A DNA stretch of 64,000 bases from the NCBI GenBank assembly GCA_034008185.1, contig CM067083.1:118628837-118692836 (forward strand), given 5' to 3'. A model generated the notes under the pieces. The model saw only the letters and a program-made list of their open reading frames with translations, searched no databases and was not told the DNA's origin. The position numbers were made by a program, and so were the translations under genes. The DNA is from Gorsachius magnificus. Taxonomy: Eukaryota; Chordata; Aves; Pelecaniformes; Ardeidae. Below, in pieces: positions 1 through 12,031 of this stretch. Every line of letters starts with the position of its first letter. Position 1 is the first letter of the stretch.

Positions 1-3000
1 AGGCACTGGACGTTTCCTTCCCCTGCTCAGGAGCCCAGAGCATTTATTTGTCTCTTAAAAAGCAAGGATGAACTTTAGAAAGACATAGGAGGCTGCTATT
101 CCGATCAGGACTGCTGCTCTATTTGTAGAGGACTTGAGGGGATTACAGAAACTGCAGTTCTGGCTGGAAGAAAACACTGAAGACCACAGAAATACTGCTG
201 AGCTGACACGAAACATTCTGGTGTATGTGTACAGGCAGATCTTTCTAGCACCTGCTAGCTGATAATATGTTAAACATTAGGAGAATTAAGAATACCCTCA
301 TTGCAATCCTACATTCCTTTGTTTTGGTTTCATTCTCCCATAGTCCTGCTGATGCAGGCGGAAGAATGTCTTTTGAATGTGTATTATATGAATGTGTATT
401 ATATCGTGCTTCGCACAAAGGGGTTTTGGCTAGTTTGGTCCCATGGCATTGCATGTGTTAAATGAAAAGACCAAGATGCTGACACACAAACTATTAAAGG
501 TTGTTGTGAAAGGTTTCATGCTGGAAATAGTGCTGATCTTCGACACCTGCCTACTGCGTGGGAGGATGATTTAGGCATAATCATATCTATCATTTTCTTT
601 TGAGAGCCTGTAAAAACTTAACTGCATATGCTCAGGACTAGGCCTGGTATTTTTTTTTTTTAATGAGAAAATGCAGTTTCATCAATATAAAAACTTTCCA
701 TAGGAACGTGTCGATTCAATTATGCTGTATTCAGAAAAAGCTTACCAAAGCCAGTGTTCTCTATTCCAGCTATTACTGGCAAGGTTCTTGGAATGGAAAC
801 CTGTGATTTTTTCTTTTCCCAAATGGTTGGTTTCTAAATAGATTTCATTTAATGCTTAAGTTATCAATTTTGACAATAGCCTCTATTTGCCTTTTTTATG
901 GAGACTGGAATGAAAAAAAAGTGATTTTTGAAGGTTTGATTCCCAAGGAAAAAGGCCGGGGAAATAGATTTTTTTCTTTTGCAGGAGAGCAGAGTCTGTG
1001 TTTCTGAAGGCAGTTTTCATTCTGAAACTGAAGCTGTGTTGAAAAGTGTTTGCTGGAATCAGATGGGTATTCCAGGGCCTGAGAGAACAAATCACTCCGC
1101 TCTCTTGACCTCAACAGTAGCAGAATGAAACACAGCAGGTTTCAAGACTGTGACCACACACCACTCCCTACTGCAAGCAAAGGCAGCCTCAGCAGATCTG
1201 GAAAGTTGGAAGGGCCTTATTTTTCCAACTATGTAACCACAAGGGATGTTTAACCAACGTTGTTCTTAGTTTTATTCGGAAGTATCTGATTCTTTTCTAC
1301 TTTCACTTTGCATTAGCCATGATCTTGAATCCAAGTCCAGCCAGCCATCATCACCTTCCTCCTTGCACCCTTTCAAAGCTTCATCACATGAAAAAAATTA
1401 TAAAAATTCATGTGTTTGCTGACTCTCCAGAGAAGATGGCTTGGAAGAAATTGCCTACAGGTGAATACACTGAAAGGAGCAATTAAAAGGCAGTTCAGCA
1501 CCACTGCAGAATTTCTTCCAAATGTAAGTTGTCCTGCATAAAAAGCCTATGATGAATGGATGGCAGAAATGTCATCGTATTATACTACTGTGTAATAATG
1601 ACAGGTTTGATAGTCATCTGTGGAGTGGTTTAGGTGATGCTGACCTTGCCTTCGAACAAGTATAAAGTAGGTAACATATAAGAGTCCATTTTATCCTTAT
1701 TTTTCATGAGTCTGTGGACTCGCACAAGTTTAAAATGTAAGAATAACCATTCTAGGCCAAGCCAAATACCTATCAGCCATAGCTATAGCTAGTAAATTAA
1801 GTGGGGACTGTTCTTTTACACTCGTATGGCTAATGCTTCTAACTTGCTAATTTCCAAAAGCAGTGGCCATGTTCAAACTTTGCAACATCAAGAATGGTCC
1901 CTACTCTGTGCTAATCCATGCACAATACAAGCAAATCTTGTCTCTAGTAGGGATAAATAGTGAATGCTCAGGAAGGGCAAATGAAAAGAGAGGAAACATG
2001 GAGGGCATTTTCCCTGTTGAACTCACCCAAGGTCTGGTAATCTGTGGTTTAATGATTTAAGGAACAAGATGGATGTAGTATCTTCTTCAAGTTTATGAGT
2101 CCTAAACAGACCTACAGCCACTGAAAATGGTGTAATTAAATGCTGAGTCTTTAGTCACAAACTTTTTGTCATAATTAAAAGATTGTTATTTTCCTATTCA
2201 CTCAGACCTATTGGCTGGGTGTTGCTTTTGCCACTCTTCCTCCTATAACCTTTGGGCACATCTGTGTCTTATATGATCCAGATGTTTTCCTTGGCAGAAA
2301 TGCTGTCCAGACTTGTCACCAGAGCTTGTCAAGATCACTACGCTATGCTTGTTCAGGAAGTCCTATTCCAACTGCACCATTCAGTTCTATTCAATGAGTT
2401 ACTGCAAACACATTTTTTTTCCAGACTATTGTTTCTGTTACAACACTTGATTTCTCTTTGAGTTCCTCTTCTAAGTCCAGGCCTTTCCTTCCCTGTATTG
2501 TAACATGCACATGGGACAATTAAGGGAACATGTGAGATTTGTTTGCAAAGAGGTAGAAGCCAAATACAGAGAGGGGAATGGAGTCACTGACTCTAGAGAT
2601 CTACTGCCACTTTATTTACATACCCCAATTCCCAGTACAGTGGAAGGCAACATCTGGATGCTTCACACTAGTTTGTTGATGTAAAAGGTATTCAGCAGGA
2701 AATATTGGTGAGAGTAGTGTTTTTAAAGTCCTCCTCCTCCTCTCTTAGATGTAGGCACCTATAAAACTGTTAGATTCAGGCACCTGAATTCTGCTTTTGG
2801 ATACAGACAGCTGGCTCATTTTCTGTTTGAAAAGAGAGGTGACAGACAGGAGACCGCCTTTTTTGTAAGAACTGTGGTGGTTATTGTTTTCAACAAGGAT
2901 GGAGGACACCTGAGCTCCTCAGCCTGAAGTTCTTCAGGATCAGCAACTCCTTTTTCCAGTAGGATTGCCCAAACCAGCTAGCTCTTAACTAAATACATAT

Positions 3001-5709
3001 GCAGGAACCCCTTACCTCCTTCCAGTTGAGACTGTGAAGACAACCCCCCAAACTTTATGGGGATAGCGGGAGAACAAGCAAGAGGAAATTTGGTTCTTTA
3101 ACCAAGTCACGAGGCATGATTGGGGAATCTCAGGTTCTGCTCCCTGCTGTTTTTTTGAAGGCTCCTGAATAAAATGGATGAACCTCCTTGAGGTTCATGA
3201 GCCCAGCTAACTGAGGCAGCAGCAGATGCAACAGTTTGGCCAACCATCTCCTAGGTCGCCTTGGGAGCTTCTGAATCTTGTGGGGACAATGGCCAGGATC
3301 ACTGGGGAATGCATGGGAACCCTCTGAGAAACTTGAGTGTTCCTGTTGCTGCCAGGAAAGGACGATGAAAGGGGAACCACTAGGGTCTGGGACTGAGGAA
3401 GACCCAGCAGCTTCTAATGAGCATGGTCAGCTGCTCCTGATCCAAAGTGCCTGTAGCCTTTGCTTCAGCTGCCCCTGAATAAGGAGGATCAAGCACCCTT
3501 TGAGCTGGTGATTTCTCTAGGATGTACAATATTACCTGCATTCAGATCCACATATAGAAACCTTCTTCCTTGCCACAGGAAGGACCACCAGGTTGGGAGC
3601 CAGAAATCATGGGCTGTGTGAGTCATAATCATGCAAGAAATCATAACTGTCTTGTCCTTTCTCACAATCAGCTCCTGTCTCTTACAGAGTCATGAACACA
3701 GGCAGTTAGACATACACTTCTATCTGCACTGCAACTGTTCGAATTTTAACCTTTCTCTTAATATCTTCTTATAACACAAGGGCAGTTCTTGATTTGCCCT
3801 GTTTATTTCTAGCTGACCATCAAATGCTCAAATACTCTGGTCTTCAGTGAGAAGGAACATTATGAATGTCTACAAAATGACACTGTTGACTTCAGCAGAT
3901 GTGCATGTTTTGTCGTTGGTCCAGAGATGGCGTCTCTTATATTCAGGAGAACTCAGTTCGTATCATGAATTAGTGATGCTTTATATTTTATGTAATTAAA
4001 CGTGACAATGCCATTTGATATGGACAATTAAGCTCGTATTTGTGAGCAAAGTATAATTAACAGTATAGACACTGTGCCATTTTGGAATTTGCTTTCAGTG
4101 AGTCTAATAACATCACATAGCTAAGATGCAATTGAAAGTTTATCTTTAATTTAGTTCTATCCTTTGCAATTAAACTTTTTAAGACAGCCAGATTAGAAAC
4201 TGGATGTTTGCTCAACCATGATGACTTCAGCTAGACTGCATACCCAGAAACTCCCAAGTTTTAGACAATTTCAATACAAGATATTGCAAAGAAATGATAC
4301 TCCTTGCAGAAAATGCATTTTATGACTTTATAGATAAGAATTTTTCTTTGGAAGATCCTGGGGAAGTTAACTTCCTAATACAAATTCTATGCCCCTAACT
4401 TCTTCTCTGTAAAATGTTTCCTTTAAATTACTGAAAGATTTGGCTCAAAGTGTGCACCAGGACTTGCCTTCATAACAGCAAAGATAAAATGAAAGTGACA
4501 GATCTTGTTACATTTTTTTCCTAACAAATCAGGGATATTGTCTACAGCTGCCACGATAATTCATGCAGGAAACTTTGGGGTATTTTACAGCTGTATCTCA
4601 ACTGTTAATTTAAACAGAGGAGCTTGATTAGTACCCTTAATGGGGGCCCCTAACATTTTCCCATGGGATTCCTGTGTGTGCTGAGGAGTTGGCATTTACT
4701 GTAGACTATCCCTAATATGCAGTTTGGGTGCATTTAACCATTTTTTTAATTAAATGAGAGTTTAATAGCATGGCTGTGGTCATACTGGGCCAGTTATGGC
4801 AATGTTACTAATTAGTTCACTAGTACAGATGGCAGGGTCCTCTGACAACAGCAAACTTCATTACATAGCCAGCAGATGCCATAGCATTTGTTATGTTGAA
4901 ATACCAGACTATGCCAGGAAACATAGAGCCATTGAATCAGCTCCATCTCTACTTTTAGTCTCAGTATTTCTAACATAGGGCATAGGTGGGAATATCATTA
5001 AAAAACCTCCAAAACTGTTGCTTTTATCTTTATATAATATTATTGAAATATAGAGACCAGTCTTTCAAGTTATATCCATCCTAAACAAAGAATCAGACAG
5101 TTAGCATATTGCCTCTCCATCTCCTGCTCCAAACAATGCCTGTAGGAGTCTGCTAATCCAATGAATACGTTTTCAATGTAAAAGTGTACATCTGAGCTGA
5201 TTTTCTAGATTTCTTTTATAGCCTATTGAGAAAAGCAAGTGCTTTTAAGCTCCTCCCTTCTAACCTAGATGTTCAAAACAGCTCAGATGAGTCACAGGCC
5301 ATTAAGTGCATATTTATGAGAAAAAAACCAGAAAAATTAACCGAGAAAAAATTAGGCTGAAGCTGACGTCTGGATGTCATCTAGAGCACCCCTCTGCTCA
5401 AAGCACAACTAACTGCAATGTTAGATCTGGCTGCCAAGGGGCTCTCTATGAACTGTTTTTCTCTGGCCTAGAAAAGAAAGTGATTAGCTCAGATGTGGAT
5501 GCTTCCATTGCATGCGTCCGCAGATCGGCAGATGAACTCTTTCCCTCTAATCTGTTTTTCTGTATGTTTGCTGAGTGTTCAGATGGAAAATCCTTCTGAC
5601 AGCTGTTAGGAACATCTGGAGCACAATTTCAACAATTAAAAGAAAAGCTATGGACCTTAATGAAGGAAAACTATATATCACACCACAAGAAATATGCACA
5701 AAGTTGAAC
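1..5709. other. Unique non-coding DNA, no gene recognised
   Basis: This stretch is A/T-leaning single-copy-looking sequence. Open frames here are short (at most about 97 codons), overlap on both strands and show no recognisable domain. I see a perfect 15-bp tandem duplication at 375-404 and an A/T-rich segment with TAATTA motifs at about 3900-4200, both listed separately. Nothing resembles a full transposable element. It is probably intergenic or intronic. Confidence 0.6.
375..404. repeat. 15-bp perfect tandem duplication
   Basis: The unit GAATGTGTATTATAT occurs twice head to tail (375-389 and 390-404) with no mismatch. A pair this short and perfect usually arises by replication slippage and may vary in copy number between individuals. 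Confidence 0.9.
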
Positions 5710-6291
5710 CAGGTTGTATTAGAAACAGCATGGCCAGTAGGACCAGGGAAGCGATCGTCCCCTTGTACTCAGCACTGGTGAGGCCACAACTTCTGTGTTC
5801 AGTTTTGTGCCCCTCATTGTAAGAAAGACATTGAGGTGCTGGAACATGTCCAGAGGAGAGCAACAAAGCTGGTGAGGGGTCTGGAGCACAAGTCTTAGGA
5901 GGAGCGGCTCAGGGACCTGGGGTTGGTTAGCCTGGAGAAGAGGAGGCTGAGGGGAAACCTTATTGCTCTCTATAGATGCCTGACAGGAAGTTGCAGTGAG
6001 GTGGGTGTTGGTCTCTTCTCCCAGGTAACAAGTGATAGGACAAGAGGAAATGGCTTCAAGTTGCACCAGGGGAGGTTTTGATTGGATATTAGGAAAAATT
6101 TCTTCCCCGAAAGGGTTGTCAAGCATTGGAACGGGCTGCCCAGGGAAGAGGTCAGTCCCCATCCCTTGGAGGTATTTAAAAGATGGGTAGATATGGTGCT
6201 TGGGGACATGGTTTAGTGGTGGACTTGATAGTTAACAGTTGGACTTGATGATCTTAAAGGTCTTTTCCAACCTAAATGATTCTATGATGCT
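5710..6291 (+). mobile_element. CR1 LINE, 5'-truncated 3' fragment
   Basis: The segment aligns by eye with the 3' part of the other CR1 copies here, such as 42271-43186. It starts inside the reverse-transcriptase ORF at the block encoding a match to [22 protein letters not shown] and ends with the CR1 tail TCTTTTCCAACCTAAATGAT followed by TCTATGATG. The ORF2 remnant is broken by in-frame stops, one just after the HKS of the EERLRELG block and one in the [11 protein letters not shown] block. This is a dead copy. Its end sequence (AACCTAAATGA) places it with the copies at 36678, 47915 and 52199. Confidence 0.93.
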
Positions 6292-7147
6292 AGTTCCATG
6301 ATCACTGCCAAAGACACACCTTTCTCTTGAGAAGTTGCATTTAGACCTTTTGCAAATGCAGTTCGCATGCCGAGTGAAATGTTTTGTATAAGAGGTTGTA
6401 TCTTCTTCACCAGATCTGAGATACAAGTACAGAGGGGCAGCTCCTATTGACTTTATGGGTGGGATTCAGTTAGAAATTTAAACTGAATTTAAACATTTTG
6501 AAGTTTAAAGCCTAAGTTCAGCCAGATATGTAGAGGTGTGTATAGGCTCTTGGTATCTTACCTGTGTTGTAGTCAGTGGAGAGCTGGTCAATGCAGTCAG
6601 CAGAGCCTAGAGAGATTTAGGTAACCAGTGACTGGGGTTGTGGTACAGATGTCTAAACACAGGTGCCTTGTGTCATTTAGGATGCCCTAGGGTATCCTAT
6701 CTGTCCCCATCTGTTGTTTCAGAAGGAGCAGGCTTTTCTGTAAGTCTTCCTTGTGCCACATATGCAAACTATGCATTGATTGGTGTCTCACATGTTCTTG
6801 CCTGATGCTGGGTGCCTTTGAAGGCCACCTAAGTTGTCTTCATTTAGAATTGTATTCATTTCCGCCTAGCTGCCAGGCTTTTTTAGGTAGCATCTCTCAT
6901 AAGTACTGTCCTCTCTCTGAAAAATGAAAATTGCTGCTGAAAAATGTTCCCTCTGAATTATCCAGAGTCCTCATACAAGCTGCAGGAAAGTGCACAGAAC
7001 ACAAAAGCTTCTCTCCTGAGACCAACATAGCTAGGCAGGGCTGTTGTAATAACATAGCTGAAGCCCTTAGGGGCCATCCACTATTCCCTGGGAATTTAAA
7101 AAAAAGTGAAAGGCTTAGTGAAAGTGTCTGTGCAATGAAATATAGCA

Positions 7148-7254
7148 GACCTGGGTGCCATTGCTGCCTTTGCCACAGATCTAGTGGTTAGTGTGAGTCC
7201 AGTTACTTTATTGCTTTATGTCTCCATTTGCCTGTAAATTAAACTGAGATGATA
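7148..7254 (+). repeat. Possible MIR/CORE-SINE relic
   Basis: The order of short blocks follows the MIR consensus as I know it: ACCTGGGT, a CTGCCTTTGCCAC block, a GTGTGAGTC..GTTACTTTA block, TATGTCTCCATTTGCCTGTAAA, then TGAGATGATA. MIR-type SINEs are ancient and are known as sparse relics in bird genomes. Identity is low and no alignment was run, so this is a tentative call. Confidence 0.45.
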
Positions 7255-7352
7255 CAATTTCTAAAGACTGAGATTCTTGCATGGCAGTGATGTATAAGAA
7301 CTGATCAAAATTATTTAATGCTTAAAATAATTAGTAAAGATTTTGATTCAAA

Positions 7353-7388
7353 TTGCTGCTGGATCTTTTGTTGCTGCTGGATCTTTTG
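7353..7388. repeat. 18-bp perfect tandem duplication
   Basis: The unit TTGCTGCTGGATCTTTTG is present twice in immediate succession (7353-7370, 7371-7388) without mismatch. This looks like a recent slippage or small duplication event. Confidence 0.92.
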
Positions 7389-8124
7389 AGCCCCTGAGAA
7401 AGAAATGTTGGGGAAGTGAAAGAAAATGATGATACAAAAGCTTTAGGAAAAATAATTAGAAAAGCATCAAATAAGCAGGAGGGCAGAGGCAGTTATATTA
7501 ATCCAAGTAAATAATTAATGCAGTTAAGTAAAAAATTTAGCTCATCATTTAGCTCAAAATTTTGCTTTTCTGACAAAGAAATAGTTTCTTATTTTATTTA
7601 TTACAGTAGTGATACAAATGGATTGCAGAAATGGCAATTCTTGTGACAACAGTTATGGATGTGAACACAGCTTGAATTTTCACATATTTGGATTAACAAG
7701 ACCAGCTTTGAATTTTGTCTGATAAACTCATAGTGTAGAGACTGTATTTGAGTCATTCTTGACTATAGGGGTCTCAGATAGGATGGGGTAGTATTTAATT
7801 AAATGTAATTAAATAATTATAGTTAATATGAGATTCCACATAATAAAATGCAATGAATGAAATAGTCAAGATAGACTAGCAGAAAGTTTTAACATTTTTT
7901 TTTTTACATTAAGACCTCCAGTAGGCTTAAATATCCAAAAAAACCCTTGTTTTGAAAACCTGATTCTTCTCCATAAAATTCAGGAGTAATTTTACCCATG
8001 TTAATAGAATGAGATGATATTCCATGCTCATCAGTTGAGCTATGGGACCAGTTCTTTATATACAAAACTTTCTTTCCCGATTTCTTCACTCCCATAGTTT
8101 CATTTGCCAAACAGTAAGATCTTC

Positions 8125-9215
8125 ATAGACAAGCTGTATCAGGTGGATGAAAGCACACAGTAAGGTGGATTAAAAACTGGATGAATAGCTAGGCCCAGAG
8201 GGTGGTGATCAGTGAAGCAAAGTCTACTTGGAGGCCAAAAACTAGTGATGTATCCCAGGGGTCAATACTGTGTCCAGTCCTGTTTATCTTCCTCATTAGT
8301 GACCTGGATGATGGGCCAGAGTATACTTGCAGCAAGTTTGCAGACGACGCAAAACTGGGAGGAATGGCTGATATGCCAGAGGATCATGCTGCTATCCAGA
8401 GGGACCTCAACAGGCTGGAGAAATGGGCTAACAGGAACCTCATGAAGTTCAACAAGGAGAAATTCAAAGTCCTGCACCTGGGGAGGAACAACACCATGTG
8501 CTAATATATGTTGTGGGCCACCCATCTGGAAAGGAGTTGGCAGAAAAAGACCTGGGGGTCCTGGTAGTCACCAAATTGAACATGAACCAGCAGTGAGCCA
8601 GGATTTTCTTCTTGGAGCACAGAATGCTGAATTAGGCAAAGTATTGCTAGCAGGTCAAGGGAGGTGATCCTTCCCCTTTATGCAGTGCTGGTGAGGCCAC
8701 ACCTGGAGTGCTGTGTCCAGTTCTGGGCTCCTCAGTACAAGAGAGACATGGACATATTGGAAAGAGTCCAACAAAGAGCCACAAAGATGATGAAGGGACT
8801 GGAACACCTCTCCTACAAGAAAAGGCTGAGAGAACTGGAACTATTTGGCCTATAGAAGAGAAGGTTCAGGAAGGCTCTCATCAATGTATAGAAATAGCTG
8901 AAGGGAGGTTGCAAAGAGGATGGAGCCAGGCTTTTTTCAGCAGTACAGTGACAGGACCAGAGGCAATGGGCACAAAAACTGAAACACAGAAGGTACCATC
9001 TGAACATCAGAAAACACTTTACTGTGAGGATGGCCAAGCATTGGAAGAGGTTGCCTAGAGAAGTTGTGGACTCTCCATCCTTGGAGATATTCAGAACCCA
9101 TCTGGACATGGTCCTGGGCAACTGTCTCTAGGTGTCGCTGCTTGAACAGAGTGGTTGGATCAGATGACTTCCACAATTCTCTTTCAACCTCAGGCATTTC
9201 TACGATTCTGTGATA
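8125..9215 (+). mobile_element. CR1 LINE, 5'-truncated, diverged
   Basis: This is one of the two longest CR1 copies here, about 1.09 kb. It begins in the reverse-transcriptase domain with a block matching the CR1 'RWIKNWMN...AQRVVISE' region, runs through the C-terminal part of ORF2 and ends in the degenerate tail ATTTCTACGATTCTGTGATA. Its sequence differs clearly from the copies at 42271 and 47915: it has a different 3' UTR and no TCTTAAAGGTCTTTTCC block. It is therefore an older or different CR1 subfamily. CR1 normally truncates at the 5' end on insertion, as seen here. Confidence 0.93.
8178..8855 (+). pseudogene. CR1 ORF2 reverse transcriptase remnant
   Basis: This is the broken C-terminal half of the CR1 reverse transcriptase. 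The catalytic FADD motif is at 8337-8348, within a piece open from about 8202 to 8504 that continues into LNRLEKWANRNLMKFNKEK, the usual block after the catalytic site. A second open piece (about 8664-8855) carries LVRPHLE and [15 protein letters not shown] and ends at a stop after ELELFGL, where related copies continue with SLEKRR. Frame changes and stops separate the pieces, so no functional enzyme can be made. The endonuclease domain and the N-terminal part of the polymerase are absent. Confidence 0.88.
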
Positions 9216-11875
9216 GTAGCCAAATTAGGTACAAATTTTACAGACAAAATGAAAGATCAAAAATAAAATGGGATTTTTCCATTAATGTACATTGTAAAAA
9301 AAAAAGGATGAGATCCTGCCTTCATAATGTATTTAATGAAATAACTGACACTAGTTATTTTAATGAGCTATGCTTTGCTTTCGCAGCTGTACTTCTGGTA
9401 GGTAGATCTTCAGAGAGAAATATGTCTTCATATCATGGTTGAGAATTTTTCAGGCTTATTTTTCCCATCTGAATATGAAAACTCAGAGAGAATGGGTCAC
9501 AAGCATAGAAAATCTTTGTAAGGAAGTCATATTCCTATGAAAGAGTCTACCTGAGTTTTGCTGCAAATTAAGACAGCTACAAGTTGTGACACATCAGATA
9601 AGTAGCTGGGGCTGTGTTACTCAAAAGGAAAGATTGTAGCCCAAGAACAAGAGACTGAGGGAATGTTGCCTATTGATTCATGCCAGACTTGAGTGATATA
9701 CAGAACTAATAGGAGACTAATATAGAAAAGTTAAAGAACTGTTGCTTTAGAATCAGTTTTCCTGGCCTAAATAATATTTAATAATGCTAAGAAATGGCAG
9801 GCACGCTTTCTCAAGTGGGATGGTAGCAGGTTTTTATGTGAAAAAAGTTGTGAATAGCAGGCTGGAGATGAACTGAAGTGCCCATGGTAAAATATGGAAT
9901 TATGGTCGACAGGCAAAAGAATACTGGTGATGGAGATTTGACCCTTTTTCCAACAAAGTGTTTCATCATACACGTAATTTTAAATATATAAATAATCTTA
10001 CTGAAATCAGTGAATGTTCCTCAGAGTTTAAAATTATACACATTTAAGTGTTTTGGATGAAAGAGCATTTCCAGATTATGGATAGATAAAGCTCAGCTGC
10101 ACAGTGGAAGTCACTTGGACAGGATATGGAAAAAATACCTAATTAATTTATTGTGGAACGGAATATACTGGAATATCTGAATAAGGAAAGCAAATTTCAT
10201 GACTGCCACAGAATTTGAAACTGCTTATGAAATTCTAAAATAGAGTGCATTTGAAATGCAGTAATTTTCTTTTTTTAATTGAATAACAGGAAGTGAGTTT
10301 TGCTGAAAATAAGCCAGCTATTGGCATGCTTCTTCAGCAAGCTATGACAGCTTTACAACTTTATTTTCTTTACAGCACAACACATAGAAAGAGAGCAAAT
10401 ACATTTATTCACCTCTAGTGCTTGGCCAGAGTCTCCAAGGTAAGTGTGTGTTTTTGAGTAGGGGGCAAAACTATGAGCATGTGGGACTGGTGTAGATCAT
10501 AATTGGGACTCAAGGGCATATCTATACCAGAAAATTAAAAGGCTTCAGGGCCCGATCTTGGGAAATGGAGTGTGATGGTCTGTACTGCTGAATTCTTCAA
10601 ATGGTCCCTGATATACTTCAGCTTGGGCCAAAAAAGTACGCTCCAAAATTAATCCTAGCTATGGATTGGGAACTGGACTGACCTGGATCTAAATAGGCAG
10701 CTTGGAGATGACCACCTGACTGTGGAATTAAGATAATTTAGTAGTGCTGAGGTATTTAATAGCACCGGTTAATATTACATGGAGAGAGTGTGCCCACCGT
10801 CATCATAAACAGAGTAGGAGACAGGATCTGCTTGGTTTATCAGGGCTTGAGTGACTATCAAGAAATGCAGCTGATATAAAATTAAATGAACACCTGGTCT
10901 GTTGAGTACAGCTCATCTCATTGAACTCCAGGAGAGAGATCCAGCTCAGTTAAATTTGATAGTTTGAAGGCTACACATGTAAGGCTCGGTTACGTTGGTT
11001 ACGTGGTGTCTATTACTATTTGAAATGCCTTAGTTCAGCTCCTGCAGGACTCAAGTCTGCCATGGATCCCATGACACGAGTGGACATTTCATTTCTCTAG
11101 TCAGTGAAAAGAGACACCTCCAGTTCATTGCCTCCTCATGCACACAGCGTGACTTGCCTTCTGAAAAGTCCCTAAACTTTCGATGGTCAAAGACTGGGTG
11201 GATTAATAGGCACCTACATATGAGTGCTGCAGCTGTGCTAGAGTCTTGTGATGTGGTGGGGACCTTCCCAGCAGACTGCAGATTCACTCTCCACTGTGTG
11301 GGATTGTTCAACCTTTTGCCAGCCAACATTCCTTGTGATGATGTGTTAAAGATGATGGGGCATAAGCCAGATAAGACTATTGAAAAGGTCCAGTGACTTA
11401 TTGCGTGAGGTCAAAACTGTTCTTTCCAGTGCTGGAAATGTCTTTTTTTCCTTTCTCTCTTCCCTGCGCCCATTCTAAATTCTCCCCTCCCTGTGCCCCC
11501 CTTCCATCTCCACCCCCTGCAACTGACATGATATATTTATAACTGACACTTATTTCTGTCTGGTGATCTTCTGAAACCTGGGAAGAGTCCAGAAGAGTCC
11601 CTGACTCATCCTTAAAGCACAGAGAGCGAGAGCTTTGTGCGCAAAGTTAGCTTGCTCTCTCCTAATAGGAGCTCCCTGCTGCCAAGACATTTTGACTGGT
11701 AACAGGTCTGAGCCTTCGTGTCCCACTGCCCTTCTGCGACACCTGCGTTGTTCTGCAGCACAGTTGGAGAAGTCACAGTGCAAACTGTTGCCATTCACAA
11801 TAGGTCTCCCTCCAACCCTGATGGAGTAGCAGTATTAAACACCAGCCAGGCAGGTTGGCAGCAAAGTCTTGTAGC

Positions 11876-11892
11876 TTTTTTTTTTTTTTTTT
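11876..11892. repeat. T17 homopolymer
   Basis: A run of seventeen T bases. Read on the minus strand it is an A17 tail, but no recognisable retroposed body precedes it. Confidence 0.9.
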
Positions 11893-11999
11893 AATTGGTC
11901 GGAAACAGAAGTGCTGAGGTACCAACAGGCTGACTCCTGTTCTTACGTCTGCCGTCAGAGTGGTTCCAAAGAATGTTTATCAATATGGTGATAGGCGCT

Positions 12000-12031
12000 T
12001 TATATATATAAATATAAATATATATATATAA
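12000..12031. repeat. TA-rich microsatellite
   Basis: An almost pure alternating TA tract with two AAA interruptions. It is likely length-polymorphic and easily melted. Confidence 0.9.

Larger units (their letters stand above)
6292..8124. other. Unique non-coding DNA with a MIR-like relic
   Basis: No coding region is recognised. The stretch holds a possible MIR-type SINE relic at 7148-7254 and a perfect 18-bp tandem duplication at 7353-7388. Further A/T-rich sequence follows up to the next CR1. Confidence 0.6.

Noticed and set aside
1185..1260. CR1-like phrase GGAAAGTTGGAAGGGCC
   Set aside because: Only a short resemblance to the CR1 3' end (TTGGAAGGGACC); no octamer tail or further matching blocks.
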